Shown: positions 38,057 to 46,824 of the stretch, piece after piece
How positions within the stretch are numbered: position 1 is the first letter of the stretch
Layout of the letters: each line of letters opens with the position of its first letter
Assembly (NCBI GenBank): GCA_913055905.1
Contig: CAJXLB010000002.1
Span: 434,001 to 498,000 of the forward strand
DNA: 64,000 nt
DNA from: an uncultured Winogradskyella sp.
GTDB lineage: Bacteria; Bacteroidota; Bacteroidia; Flavobacteriales; Flavobacteriaceae
Reading direction: 5' to 3'
Made by a program: the position numbers and the translations under genes
The notes under the pieces: generated by a model
The model's input: only the letters and a program-made list of their open reading frames with translations
Told to the model about the DNA's origin: nothing
Database searches by the model: none

Positions 38057-38278
38057 TTATTCTACGACATGTAGTTTAGGTTCTTTGTCAACAAACTTTC
38101 CGTTTATCGATTCCCCTAAAATAAGGACTTCCTTTGAGCGCTCGTACATTTTTATTGCACGGTGCATTTGTAATTTTGTAGCACTGTAAAGCTTTACTCC
38201 AGATTTAGATCCTTTATTTCTAATCTCAATGTAATAACCGTCCTTTAATTTGGTTGGTCTTGTTGCTGGTCTACCCAT
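38057..38278 (-). CDS. Small basic conserved flavobacterial protein
   Basis: A 73-residue, basic cytosolic protein (MGRPATRPTKLKDGYYIEIR ... KLQMHRAIKMYERSKEVLI). From memory, close relatives are widespread in Flavobacteriia with no assigned function. The opening GRPATRP is reminiscent of AT-hook-like nucleic-acid contacts and could mean DNA or RNA binding, but this is inference. It shares the terminator with the gene opposite. Confidence 0.7.
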   Translation of the reverse strand: MGRPATRPTKLKDGYYIEIRNKGSKSGVKLYSATKLQMHRAIKMYERSKEVLILGESINGKFVDKEPKLHVVE

Positions 38279-38333
38279 ATATATTAAGAATGTTTTATTT
38301 CTCGTGCATTATAATGAAAATTCTTTCAAAATA

Positions 38334-38401
38334 CAAGAATATCTTTCATATTTCTTGAAGATAATGCAATGAATCAAGTTTCCTTTAACATACTTGATTC
38401 A
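38334..38401. repeat. Two adjacent inverted repeats upstream of dps
   Basis: CAAGAA (38334-38339) and TTCTTG (38352-38357) form the first pair. TGAATCAAGT (38370-38379) and ACTTGATTCA (38392-38401), perfect 10-bp arms with a 12-nt spacer, form the second. Both lie in the 250-bp divergent gap before dps (start 38529), about 130-195 nt upstream. They could be regulator sites or RNA hairpins; no T-tract follows the second. Confidence 0.5.
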
Positions 38402-38528
38402 ATTTAACACAACATTATGTTAATAAGGTGGTAGAAGGGTTAAAGCCTGTTAAGCCGTTTTAATATAAACACGATAATTATATCTTAATACTGAATGAAA
38501 TAATAATTAGAAAAACAGAACAAATATT

Positions 38529-39044
38529 ATGAATTACCTAAACATGAATGATGAAAAATTATTGCCAACAGTTATAGAACTGAATACACTATTGGCAGAT
38601 TATCATATTTACTATCAAAACTTAAGAAATTTCCATTGGAATATCCTAGGAGAAAACTTCTTTGAACTTCATGAAAAATTCGAAGAACTTTATACGGATG
38701 CTAGAGAAAAGATAGATGAAATTGCTGAACGCATTCTCACCTTGAGATATCATCCAATGAGTAATCTTAAAGATTATTTAAAAGCCTCATCCATAGAAGA
38801 AGTATCGTCGGACAAGACAGATGTTGAAATGGTAAAGGAAATTTTAAAGAATCATGCCATTCTACTAGAACAAATGTCTAAAGTCGTAGATAAGGCCGAA
38901 AAAATTAAAGATGAAGGTACCATTGATTTAATCGGTGCTTATATCAGGGAATTAGAAAAGACGAGTTGGATGTTAGATGCCTTTACACAAGATTCAGCGT
39001 CACAGTTGAATAAAAGCAAAATGGTATCATTCTCAAGCAACTAA
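38529..39044 (+). CDS. dps: Dps-family DNA-protecting ferritin-like protein
   Basis: A 171-residue four-helix protein. The intersubunit ferroxidase residues are His in YYQNLRNFHWNILG and the Asp/Glu of LHEKFEELYTDAREKIDEIAERI, as in Dps. It forms 12-mers that oxidise and store iron with peroxide and shield DNA. The ATG at 38529 gives the usual MNYLN opening; an internal ATG at 38544 is possible. A terminator follows the stop. Confidence 0.93.
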   Translation: MNYLNMNDEKLLPTVIELNTLLADYHIYYQNLRNFHWNILGENFFELHEKFEELYTDAREKIDEIAERILTLRYHPMSNLKDYLKASSIEEVSSDKTDVEMVKEILKNHAILLEQMSKVVDKAEKIKDEGTIDLIGAYIRELEKTSWMLDAFTQDSASQLNKSKMVSFSSN

Positions 39045-39067
39045 TACCTGTTAAAATATATACAATC

Positions 39068-39100
39068 AAATACCATCTTAGCGGATGGTATTTTATTTTT
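39068..39100 (+). terminator. Rho-independent terminator after dps
   Basis: AAATACCATC (39068-39077) and GATGGTATTT (39084-39093), 10 perfect pairs with a 6-nt loop, followed by a T-rich run to 39100. Confidence 0.9.
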
Positions 39101-39114
39101 ATAAAAAATAGGCT

Positions 39115-39792
39115 ATGAACAAAGTCATTCCAAAAGACGCACTAGTATTTTTAAAAGAACTTAAGGTCAATAACAATAGAGATTGGTTTAATGAACACAA
39201 AAGGGAATTTAAATCCATTGAGGCAGAAATAAAGGAAAGCTACAATTACCTTGGGCAACTACTTAACATGCACGATAAAATTGACAAGGTAAAACTTTTT
39301 AGGATTTATCGTGATGTTAGGTTTTCTAAGAATAAACTCCCATACAAGACTCATTTTGGAGGCTCCTTTCACCGTGTTAAGCCAGAATTACGTGGTGGTT
39401 ATTACCTGCATATTCAGCCTAACGATGCGTCTTTTATAGGTATTGGGTTTTGGAATCCTGATAAAGAGGACCTCTTTAGAATCCGTAAAGAATTTGAAAT
39501 GGATGATACAGAGATAAGGGAAATCCTCAATGACAAAACCTTTAAAACAGTCTGGGGAAATTTTGTAGGAGAGGAGTTAAAAACTGCTCCGAAGGGCTTT
39601 GATCGTAATCATGCTGCCATTGATTTGATAAGAAGAAAGCAATATATTTTTACCAAATCTTTTACAGACGAAGTGGTGTTAGACCAAGATTTTATCCCAG
39701 CTGTTAATGAAGCTTTCGAAATTGCAAGGCCTTATCTGGATTTAATGAGCGACATTCTCACTACAAATCTCAATGGAGAACCACTGGTTTAA
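39115..39792 (+). CDS. DUF2461-family protein
   Basis: A 225-residue cytosolic protein matching the DUF2461/TIGR02453 family: FLKELKVNNNRDWFNEHK, FRIYRDVRFSKNKLPYKTHF, GGYYLHIQPNDASFIGIGFW. Its biochemical function is not known. It overlaps the convergent next gene by 4 bp. Confidence 0.88.
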   Translation: MNKVIPKDALVFLKELKVNNNRDWFNEHKREFKSIEAEIKESYNYLGQLLNMHDKIDKVKLFRIYRDVRFSKNKLPYKTHFGGSFHRVKPELRGGYYLHIQPNDASFIGIGFWNPDKEDLFRIRKEFEMDDTEIREILNDKTFKTVWGNFVGEELKTAPKGFDRNHAAIDLIRRKQYIFTKSFTDEVVLDQDFIPAVNEAFEIARPYLDLMSDILTTNLNGEPLV

Positions 39793-40205
39793 ATAGCCTT
39801 GCGTAAATCCGGCTTGTCAAATACCTGAATACTACTGATTAACCTTTCCTTTACAATGTTCATCATTCGTTTGTTTAAAGCGGAGGAATTTTCAATGTAA
39901 ATCGCATATTCTTCAATGGTGAATTGACCAATAATCATGCCTTTTATAGAGTTTCTAAATTTCATATCCTTATGGACCGCATGCTCTATGTACGATAAGC
40001 GCTTCGGTAAGGAAAGATCGTAAAACACATTTTTACGCTTAGCAATGTAATTCTTGAAAACTGCAATGAAGAGGTTGTGCTGCATTTTTATTATTGGGCG
40101 CAAGGTTGCATTTTGAAAACGCTCTTCATCACTCATAGAATCGTGGATTTTAGCAGATAAAATTGTAGGTCTTGAAGCGAGTAGGTTTTTACATCGGTCT
40201 TCCAT
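39789..40205 (-). CDS. Conserved flavobacterial protein of unknown function
   Basis: A 138-residue, helical, soluble protein without signal peptide (DEERFQNATLRPIIKMQHNL, KRLSYIEHAVHKDMKFRNS, NSSALNKRMMNIVKERL). I recall similar proteins labelled glyoxalase, but no vicinal-oxygen-chelate fold motifs are visible here, so that name is not adopted. It overlaps DUF2461 by 4 bp tail to tail. Confidence 0.65.
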   Translation of the reverse strand: MEDRCKNLLASRPTILSAKIHDSMSDEERFQNATLRPIIKMQHNLFIAVFKNYIAKRKNVFYDLSLPKRLSYIEHAVHKDMKFRNSIKGMIIGQFTIEEYAIYIENSSALNKRMMNIVKERLISSIQVFDKPDLRKAI

Positions 40206-40332
40206 GATAGTACGTTTTTAGATTAAGTCAGTTGAAAGGTAAACATTAACAATTGGCATAAGCCTAGAAGTAACATTTGTTGTAAACAGGGTTATCAACA
40301 ACCTTAAATCATTGATTTAATAACTTAAAATT

Positions 40333-41577
40333 CTATTCAGAAACAGACAGCCCTAACTCGTAGATTTCCAGGTTAAAGTAGCCCACGGAAGCCAGCACGT
40401 GGTCAAATATGTCTCCCATGATATACTCGTAATTTTGCCACCTTATATCGGCACTGAACGCATAAATTTCCATAGGAATACCTTGAGGCGTTGGTTCTAA
40501 TTGCCGCACCATAAGCGTCATGTCCTTATTGATTGCAGAATGGTTTTCTATATAGGTTTGTAGATACTTTCTAAACACACCAAAATTGGTTAGGTTTCTA
40601 CCGTTGATCAATTCTGATTTATCAATTTGATTGGCCTCATTGAATTGTTTGATTTCCTTGGAGCGTGTTTCTACGTAATTTGTAATTAACTGTATTTTTT
40701 TAAATCGCTCAATTTCTTCTTCGGTTAAAAAATGAATAGATGATGTTCTTATTATAACGGATCGTTTAATTCGCCGTCCACCAGAAGCCATCATACCTCT
40801 CCAGTTCTTAAATGAATCTGAAATTAGGGCATAGGTCGGTATCGTAGTAATGGTTTTATCCCAGTTTTGAACCTTAACGGTGGCTAGGGTAATTTCAATG
40901 ACATTACCATCTGCTCCATATTTTTCAAAAGTAATCCAATCGCCAATGCGTACCATGTCATTTATGGCTACTTGGATACTTGCCACGAAACCAAGGATGG
41001 TGTCCTTAAAAATCAACAATATAACGGCCGAAGCGGTACCGAGGGAAATGGCGAAATTATAGAACGAAATACCAAAGACCACTGCAAAGGCACCATAAAC
41101 ACCCAGCAAGGTTGCAAAAATCATAAAAACCTGAGAGTAGCTATCCAAAGGTTTGTCTTTGTACCTAGGTAAGGTTCTCAGATAGTCTTTTACGGAATTA
41201 AAAAAACTTCTAATAATGCGCAGTGTGAGGAGAATGGCAAAAACCTTCAAGGTTTTTTCTATCACATTTTCTGTGGTGGGAAAATCAGAAAAAACATCGG
41301 GAACAAATTCAATAAGAATAATCAGTGGAATAATATGTGCTATATTCCTGGGTAACTTATTGTGTATTAATATATCATCGAAATTGGTTTTAGTACGTTC
41401 TGCAATACCCTCTGAAAAACGCCATAAGACGCGTTTTGTCACATAGTCAATAATAAAGGCAATGAACAGTAGAGCAAGTAACAAAACCAACATGTTAATG
41501 TAGGTAGCTGTTTGCTCACCAACTCCTTTGTTAACAAGCATTTCAAAAACGTAGTGTTTAAAATCCTTAGTTGTCAT
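40333..41577 (-). CDS. MscS-family mechanosensitive channel
   Basis: A 414-residue protein with five or so membrane helices. The pore-lining helix region is ISLGTASAVILLIFKDTILGFVASIQV, and the beta domain is VRIGDWITFEKYGADGNVIEITLATVKVQNWDKTITTIPT. It most resembles the larger YnaI/YbdG-type MscS homologues. It opens on membrane tension during hypo-osmotic shock. Its start overlaps the end of the DUF3817 gene by 11 nt, so the two are translated together. Confidence 0.9.
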   Translation of the reverse strand: MTTKDFKHYVFEMLVNKGVGEQTATYINMLVLLLALLFIAFIIDYVTKRVLWRFSEGIAERTKTNFDDILIHNKLPRNIAHIIPLIILIEFVPDVFSDFPTTENVIEKTLKVFAILLTLRIIRSFFNSVKDYLRTLPRYKDKPLDSYSQVFMIFATLLGVYGAFAVVFGISFYNFAISLGTASAVILLIFKDTILGFVASIQVAINDMVRIGDWITFEKYGADGNVIEITLATVKVQNWDKTITTIPTYALISDSFKNWRGMMASGGRRIKRSVIIRTSSIHFLTEEEIERFKKIQLITNYVETRSKEIKQFNEANQIDKSELINGRNLTNFGVFRKYLQTYIENHSAINKDMTLMVRQLEPTPQGIPMEIYAFSADIRWQNYEYIMGDIFDHVLASVGYFNLEIYELGLSVSE

Positions 41578-41857
41578 GTTTTAAATATTTTTTATCAATG
41601 TAAAAGGTACCAAAAGGAATTATGGCAGCCAATAAAACAATGTACAATGTTCTCTTGGACCATTTAAAGTCATTCCAAAACCAAATGGCCATAACGATGT
41701 AAGCAATAAATAATAGACCATGAGGCATCCCTAAAAGTTTTACATACTGCGGATCTCCATAGAAGTATTTTAATGGAACCGCCACAAACAATAACAATAT
41801 ATATGAAAGGCCTTCTAAAAAAGCGACAACTCTAAAAATATTTAATGTTTTTGTCAT
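41567..41857 (-). CDS. DUF3817-family small membrane protein
   Basis: A 96-residue protein with three membrane helices (FRVVAFLEGLSYILLLFVAV, GLLFIAYIVMAIWFW, LYIVLLAAIIPFGTFYI), the pattern of DUF3817. Its gene lies upstream of the MscS gene, overlapping it by 11 nt. Function unknown; co-expression suggests a shared envelope or osmotic context. Confidence 0.8.
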   Translation of the reverse strand: MTKTLNIFRVVAFLEGLSYILLLFVAVPLKYFYGDPQYVKLLGMPHGLLFIAYIVMAIWFWNDFKWSKRTLYIVLLAAIIPFGTFYIDKKYLKHDN

Positions 41858-41985
41858 ATAAATTTTTTTGCAAAATTAGTTGAAGAATAAACGTAAGCAC
41901 TACATTTTAACAGCTTTTAAGAACCTCAAAAGATTTATATTGATTGAATTAATAGTATCTTAGACCCACAAATTCACAAGCCACT

Positions 41986-42438
41986 ATGCGTTACGTTATT
42001 TTTTTACTCCTTTTAACCATAACATCAGTTGGAATTGGCCAAAGTAGGCTAGATAAGTTTGAGCCTACATATCAGAAGTCTAAATCTCTGGTTATGGCCA
42101 AAAACTATACTGTGAACTTCACTATGGTCTATGATAACAGTAGAAGAGAACAAATAAATTCCAATACTAATTCTATAAGTATCAATCAGTTTAATTCCTC
42201 AGGAAGATTAGCTTCATTTTCAAATCGTGGAATCATTTTCGATTTTAATGGAGCTATTAGTAATTACAAAGTTAACTTTGATGACAATAGAAAATTAATC
42301 AATATATCCTACGACCTTATCAACAACGGCAAAAGTAAGTTCATTGAGTTAGCAATAAAACCTAGTGGTAATGTAATTTTGTTGTTGAAAAAGGATTCTG
42401 GAAAATCTACCTCTTGGATAGGAAATTTGGCTGACTAG
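41986..42438 (+). CDS. Exported DUF4251-like protein, copy 1
   Basis: A 150-residue protein with a signal peptide (RYVIFLLLLTITSVGIGQ). The mature part (KSLVMAKNYTVNFTMVYDNS, IIFDFNGAISNYKVNF) follows the same plan as the next two genes: a KS.L..K.Y..N opening, a central G/SNYK strand and a C-terminal strand. It is the most divergent of the three. The DUF4251 label is from recollection of the family pattern; function unknown. Confidence 0.6.
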   Translation: MRYVIFLLLLTITSVGIGQSRLDKFEPTYQKSKSLVMAKNYTVNFTMVYDNSRREQINSNTNSISINQFNSSGRLASFSNRGIIFDFNGAISNYKVNFDDNRKLINISYDLINNGKSKFIELAIKPSGNVILLLKKDSGKSTSWIGNLAD

Positions 42439-42469
42439 GGTAACGTGTCTACTTTCAATGATTTGGCAC

Positions 42470-42477
42470 TATATTTG
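42470..42477 (+). promoter_or_regulatory. -7 element TATATTTG before copy 2
   Basis: Exact TAnnTTTG match 35 nt before the ATG at 42512. It implies transcription starting about 42484, which argues against the in-frame TTG at 42485 as the start codon. Confidence 0.45.
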
Positions 42478-42511
42478 AAGTGTCTTGAGTAAGAACAAAA
42501 CAAATATGGTT

Positions 42512-43009
42512 ATGAAAAAACTATATTTACTTTCGATTGTTTTTTTGGCATTTACGACCACCAATGCCCAAAAAAATGAACTATCGAATAAAGAAGCAAA
42601 GAACTTACAGCAAGAAAAGTGCTTTAATGCCTCAAAATCAATGTTGCTCTCTAAACGTTACAAATTTTCTGTACAAGATTTTGTCAATGGCCACTCCATT
42701 CCAGGTAACATAACCATTAATGGCAGCACCGCTTTTATTAACATGCGCGATTGGCCAATGCAGTTCAGTTCAAAAGGATATGGTGGTAAAAATCTCGCAT
42801 TGTATTACAAAAGCGACATAACTGATTATAAATTTAAAATCAATGAAATAGAACAAAAGTTCGATTTGGAGTTCGTAACCAATTTTGATGGTGAGCGCAT
42901 ACAATTCAGTTTTGATATAGACGCGTGTAGTGTGGCATATGTTGCGGTGCAATCCGATAGAAGAGTAGATGGAGGACCAATAGGTGGTTTTATTAGGCCG
43001 CTAGACTAG
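42512..43009 (+). CDS. Exported DUF4251-like protein, copy 2
   Basis: A 165-residue protein from the ATG at 42512, with a signal peptide (KKLYLLSIVFLAFTTTNAQ). The mature part has KCFNASKSMLLSKRYKFSV, the FSSKGYGGKNLALYYKSDIT strand pair, DGERIQFSFDIDAC and a final GPIGGFIRPLD. It is clearly homologous to the next gene (SKSMLLSKR/SRSMLLSKR, GERIQFSFD/GERIKYSFD). The start is set after the predicted promoter. Function unknown. Confidence 0.68.
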   Translation: MKKLYLLSIVFLAFTTTNAQKNELSNKEAKNLQQEKCFNASKSMLLSKRYKFSVQDFVNGHSIPGNITINGSTAFINMRDWPMQFSSKGYGGKNLALYYKSDITDYKFKINEIEQKFDLEFVTNFDGERIQFSFDIDACSVAYVAVQSDRRVDGGPIGGFIRPLD

Positions 43010-43044
43010 ATAAAACTGCAGAGAAAATTTAAAAATAAAAAAAG

Positions 43045-43542
43045 ATGAAAAGAGGTATTGTATTAGTAATGGCTTTACTCACTATTTCGGCTGGGTTAGC
43101 ACAGGAAGAAAAACCAACCAAGAGAGAATTAAAGGATTCTTTGAAGGACAAATGTTTCGACATTTCAAGGTCCATGCTATTGTCCAAACGCTTTAAATTT
43201 ACAGCTTCATTAATGAATACCGACAATAATGTTGTATGGCATGGTATTTTGCTCAATGGAGATTATGCTGAAATCGATCTACCATTTATGGGCCAAGAGT
43301 TCACTGGGTCAGGTTATGGCGCTAGGAATACGAGCATCTCCTTTAAGGGCGAGATTTCAAACTATAAGCTAAAGATTAATCAGAAAAAGAAAAAGTTTCA
43401 ACTTGGGTTTACAACTAAACTTGATGGAGAGCGTATAAAATATAGCTTTGATGTCGATGCCTGCGGCTTTGCCTACGTCAATGTGCAGTCAGATAAAAGA
43501 TCTTATGTTATTTTTGATGGACCGATAAGACCATTGCAATAG
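43045..43542 (+). CDS. Exported DUF4251-like protein, copy 3
   Basis: A 165-residue paralogue of copy 2 with a signal peptide (KRGIVLVMALLTISAGLAQ). Shared blocks are KCFDISRSMLLSKRFKFTA, the GSGYGARNTSISFKGEISN strands, LDGERIKYSFDVDACGFAYV and the terminal DGPIRPLQ. It lies 35 nt after copy 2 and 6 nt before the FAD oxidoreductase gene, so it probably shares that transcript. Confidence 0.68.
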   Translation: MKRGIVLVMALLTISAGLAQEEKPTKRELKDSLKDKCFDISRSMLLSKRFKFTASLMNTDNNVVWHGILLNGDYAEIDLPFMGQEFTGSGYGARNTSISFKGEISNYKLKINQKKKKFQLGFTTKLDGERIKYSFDVDACGFAYVNVQSDKRSYVIFDGPIRPLQ

Positions 43543-43548
43543 ATATAA

Positions 43549-44829
43549 ATGCAGAAAAAAGACTATAAAATCCATATTGTCGGAGCTGGAATTAGCGGTC
43601 TAGTAGCAGCTAAAACACTAGAAGAATCTGGCTACAGTCCTGTTATTTTAGAAAGCTCTGATAGAGTAGGAGGCCGCGTAAAAACTGATATTGTAAATGG
43701 CTATCAATTAGATCAGGGATTTCAGGTATTGTTAGATGCGTATCCGCAAGCTCAAAAACACTTGGACTTTAGAAAACTGGAATTACAGCGTTTCCTTCCA
43801 GGTGCACTTATTTATAATAATGGAAAAGAGTTTACAATTGGCGACCCATTAAGGCATCTGGGCTTTTTATGGCATACCATATTTGCACCAGTTGGTTCAA
43901 TATCAGACAAGTTGAAGATTTTTAAACTCAACAGAAAACTCAAAAACAAATCCATAGAATCTATTTTTGAATCAGAATCTAAAACCACGCTTCAGTATTT
44001 AAGGGATTTCGGTTTTTCACAAAGAATAATCGAGCGCTTCTTTAGACCATTTTTTTCAGGAATATTTCTTGAGCCCAATTTAGAAACGTCTAGTAGAATG
44101 TTTGAGTTTGTGTATAAAATGTTTGGAGACGGATTGGCTACTTTACCTAAAGCTGGTATTGGTGAAATTTCAAATCAATTAAAATCACAGTTGCAACACA
44201 CTGAAATTCGTTACAACTGTAAAGTAAAACAAGTAGAAGACCGTTTCATTGTCTTAGAAAATGACGAGAAAATAGAAACGCATTTTAGTATCATTGCAAC
44301 ACCTGGCGACCATTTAGTGCCCAATTTAAATAATCAAAAGACTGCGTGGCGCTCGTGTTACAATCTGTATTTTGAAACCAAGGCACAAAGCATTAAAAAA
44401 CCTTTAATAGGCCTAATTACAGATAAAAATGCTCTGATCAATAACATATTCTTTACCACTACTTTAGAAACTTCAAAAAAAGGTGCAAATTACTTACTAT
44501 CGGTTACCGTTGTAAAACAAACCGATTTGCCAGAGGACAGCCTTATTGAAAGTGTTAAACAGGAGCTTAAAACGTATTGTAATATTTCAGATGCAAAATT
44601 CATAAAATTATACCACATACCACGAGCCCTGCCCAACATACAAGAGTTACAGGGAGATATTTCACCTACAGAGACGCAATTAAAACCTACCATTTATTTA
44701 GCTGGTGACTATCTTCTCAATGGATCCCTAAACGCAGCAATGCTTTCAGGAGAACGCGCAGCTCAAGGTGTTATTATGAGCCTAGAGGATGGTCTTATAG
44801 TTGATGAATTAACTTCGGAATATATTTAA
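43549..44829 (+). CDS. FAD-dependent amine-oxidase-like oxidoreductase
   Basis: A 426-residue flavoprotein. [20 protein letters not shown] is the ADP-binding motif, followed by [13 protein letters not shown]. The C-terminal FAD motif is [25 protein letters not shown]. It fits the NAD(P)/FAD-dependent, protoporphyrinogen-oxidase/phytoene-desaturase-like amine oxidase group. No substrate can be assigned; in flavobacteria similar genes are often left as hypothetical oxidoreductases. It begins 6 nt after the DUF4251-like copy 3. Confidence 0.82.
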   Translation: MQKKDYKIHIVGAGISGLVAAKTLEESGYSPVILESSDRVGGRVKTDIVNGYQLDQGFQVLLDAYPQAQKHLDFRKLELQRFLPGALIYNNGKEFTIGDPLRHLGFLWHTIFAPVGSISDKLKIFKLNRKLKNKSIESIFESESKTTLQYLRDFGFSQRIIERFFRPFFSGIFLEPNLETSSRMFEFVYKMFGDGLATLPKAGIGEISNQLKSQLQHTEIRYNCKVKQVEDRFIVLENDEKIETHFSIIATPGDHLVPNLNNQKTAWRSCYNLYFETKAQSIKKPLIGLITDKNALINNIFFTTTLETSKKGANYLLSVTVVKQTDLPEDSLIESVKQELKTYCNISDAKFIKLYHIPRALPNIQELQGDISPTETQLKPTIYLAGDYLLNGSLNAAMLSGERAAQGVIMSLEDGLIVDELTSEYI

Positions 44830-44844
44830 GACCAATATTCCGAA
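44814..44844. repeat. Perfect inverted repeat spanning the oxidoreductase stop codon
   Basis: TTCGGAATAT (44814-44823) and ATATTCCGAA (44835-44844), 10-bp arms with an 11-nt loop that contains the TAA stop. No T-tract follows; a 3'-end hairpin or site rather than a standard terminator. Confidence 0.6.
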
Positions 44845-44907
44845 TCATTCAAAGCACCTATGAATTGTTAAAGCGTCTGGTTGAGACGTTAAGTTTTCTT
44901 AATTACT

Positions 44908-44949
44908 TGAATTCACGGTTGTTATCCTGTATCTTTTAAATAAAAGATA
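44908..44949 (+). promoter_or_regulatory. Promoter-like pair with palindrome before the fasciclin gene
   Basis: A TTG near 44907-44909 and TATCTTTT at 44930-44937 with about 20 nt between resemble a -33/-7 pair. The -7 forms the left arm of a perfect palindrome, TATCTTTTA-AA-TAAAAGATA (44930-44949), which ends 4 nt before the ATG. Binding or folding there could block transcription or translation. Confidence 0.35.
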
Positions 44950-44953
44950 TATC

Positions 44954-45544
44954 ATGAAAAAAGTACTATTTATTTTATTAATAACAAGTTTAGCTCTGTG
45001 CTGTAAAAATAACACCAAATCTACAGACAGTAGGGATGCTTACAGGGAAATGGAATCGGTAAGTAGCGCGGTGGAAGTCGCACCTTCTATTTTTCAGCTC
45101 ATAGAGCAGCAATCATCATTTAATAATCTATTTAAATTATCCAAACAGGCACAACTGGTTCCTGAAATTCAGAATTTAGAGAATGTAACTTTTTTTGCAC
45201 CGACCAATGCTGCCATAAATAAATTATCCGATGAAGCGTACGCAGATTTAAGGTTACCTCAAAACTTAGAAAAACTTCAGGCCATTTTAACCTATCATAT
45301 TGTCGAAGGCACCATGGATAGCGAGTTTTTAATCAGTACGATCAAAGCTAATAACAACCAACCTTATAGGTTACAGACCCTTCAAGGTGGCTACATCTCG
45401 TTGACCTTAGAGAATGGAGCATTAGTTATCACTGACGAAAATGCAGATAGGTCTGTGATTTCCAAAAAAGACATCAAGGCTTCCAACGGCATCATGCACG
45501 GTATAGATACGATTCTCAGGCCAGTGAATATGAAACAGTATTAA
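44954..45544 (+). CDS. Fasciclin-domain lipoprotein
   Basis: A 196-residue protein with a lipoprotein-like signal (LLITSLALCCKNN; the residue before Cys is not the usual Gly/Ala/Ser) and one FAS1 domain (about 55-193: IFQLIEQQSSFNNLFKLSKQ, NVTFFAPTNAAINKL, LQAILTYHIVEGTMD, ASNGIMHGIDTILRPV). FAS1 domains mediate adhesion or protein-protein contact at the cell surface. Monocistronic by spacing. Confidence 0.88.
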   Translation: MKKVLFILLITSLALCCKNNTKSTDSRDAYREMESVSSAVEVAPSIFQLIEQQSSFNNLFKLSKQAQLVPEIQNLENVTFFAPTNAAINKLSDEAYADLRLPQNLEKLQAILTYHIVEGTMDSEFLISTIKANNNQPYRLQTLQGGYISLTLENGALVITDENADRSVISKKDIKASNGIMHGIDTILRPVNMKQY

Positions 45545-45603
45545 AAGGCGTCTAATCTGAATTAACCCTGCTATTTTTTAACCATAAAATGAATTGAGGC
45601 AGT

Positions 45604-46536
45604 CTAAGGTTCAATAATCAACTTTTGGCCAATACGTAAAGTCGCATTACGTCTAATGGAATTGCTTTGGCAAATAGAAGCAATCGTAACATTATTCCGT
45701 TTTGAAATTCTAGAAAGCGTATCGCCGCGTTTCACAATATAAATTTTTCGTTGTGCTTCCGCAGCGGCTATGGCTTCCTCCTTTGTAGTATGTACGGCCA
45801 ATTTACTCTGTCTTCTGGCGCTGTGATAAGCTGGTCTAGTCCATTTTTTTGTGACCCAAATTTCTTGTGACCGCACGGCATTGGATTCAGAAAAATCGAA
45901 CAAATATTCTGGATGGATGTAATGTCCATTAAAACTTGTGACCAAATGCAAATGACTACCAAAAGAGCGACCAGTATTACCACCTTTTCCTATATATTGT
46001 CCTTTTGCCACGGTGTCGTTTACCTTTACTCCAATTTTAGATAAATGAGCATAAGTTGTCTCTAGGCCATTAAAATGCCTCACCACAACAGCTCTACCAT
46101 GTCCACCATTATATTGCGCAAATCTAACGATACCACTTAAAATGGCAAATACAGAATCTCCAGTAACTAAGTCTATATCTATGCCCTTATGTGGTCTGCC
46201 TCTTCGCCAACCATATCTGGATGTTATCACTTTTTCACGATTTACGGGCGAATGAAACGTAGAATCTTTGAAATTAATCTGGAAGGGAAAAGAAGTTCCA
46301 GTATCGTCTTTATAGGGGTTATAAACAGTTGTATCCCAGTACTTGGCTTTGATATCTATAGCTTCTTTGCTTTTTGTGCTTGAAACTAAGGGAATTTCTA
46401 TTTCTTGAGGCGCTATGTTTGGTTTTAAAATAGTAGAAGGGACCATAATTTTGATAGGCTCCGTCGCTTCATCCGACTGTGCAAACGAACTGATTATCCC
46501 TATAAATAAAGCCCCAACAAAGAGGATATATTTCAT
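45604..46536 (-). CDS. M23 metallopeptidase with C-terminal LysM domain
   Basis: A 310-residue exported protein from the ATG at 46536 (KYILFVGALFIGIISSFAQ signal peptide); a longer frame from 46557 would put seven extra residues before the signal peptide. The LytM/M23 domain has the zinc ligands in RPHKGIDIDLV and GSHLHLV plus YAHLS. Unusually, the LysM domain (YIVKRGDTLSRISKRNNVTI ... RIGQKLII) is at the C-terminus. It is a peptidoglycan endopeptidase or envelope amidase activator. Convergent with the fasciclin gene. Confidence 0.9.
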   Translation of the reverse strand: MKYILFVGALFIGIISSFAQSDEATEPIKIMVPSTILKPNIAPQEIEIPLVSSTKSKEAIDIKAKYWDTTVYNPYKDDTGTSFPFQINFKDSTFHSPVNREKVITSRYGWRRGRPHKGIDIDLVTGDSVFAILSGIVRFAQYNGGHGRAVVVRHFNGLETTYAHLSKIGVKVNDTVAKGQYIGKGGNTGRSFGSHLHLVTSFNGHYIHPEYLFDFSESNAVRSQEIWVTKKWTRPAYHSARRQSKLAVHTTKEEAIAAAEAQRKIYIVKRGDTLSRISKRNNVTIASICQSNSIRRNATLRIGQKLIIEP

Positions 46537-46824
46537 ATGTGCTATTAATCTAAACATGAAATCAACGCGAAATTAAATCAAATATTATTTTACACAAATC
46601 ACTTTAACAACATCACAAGAATTAAAAAACAACTTGAAACCAGCGTTTGCTAGGTTATCAGAAAAATATTATCTAATTTTAACATAACCTTATCAGCTGA
46701 AATCACCTAGATTTTTGTTATCCCTAATTTACCACCTATTTCAATAGCCCAATTTAGCTCTATTGAGCACTATCCTATCTAATGTTTATGTAATGTGCCT
46801 ATTAATTTTGATATGATAAGTTAG

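Noticed and set aside
38311..38330. PerR-box-like site around CATTATAATG upstream of dps
   Set aside because: Only the left half resembles the PerR consensus; the right half does not match.
39789..40205. Naming the 138-residue protein glyoxalase
   Set aside because: No glyoxalase fold motifs are visible; I would not carry the name over.
42485..42511. TTG start giving a 174-residue DUF4251-like copy 2
   Set aside because: It lies at the predicted transcription start of a -7 element; the ATG at 42512 begins a normal signal peptide.
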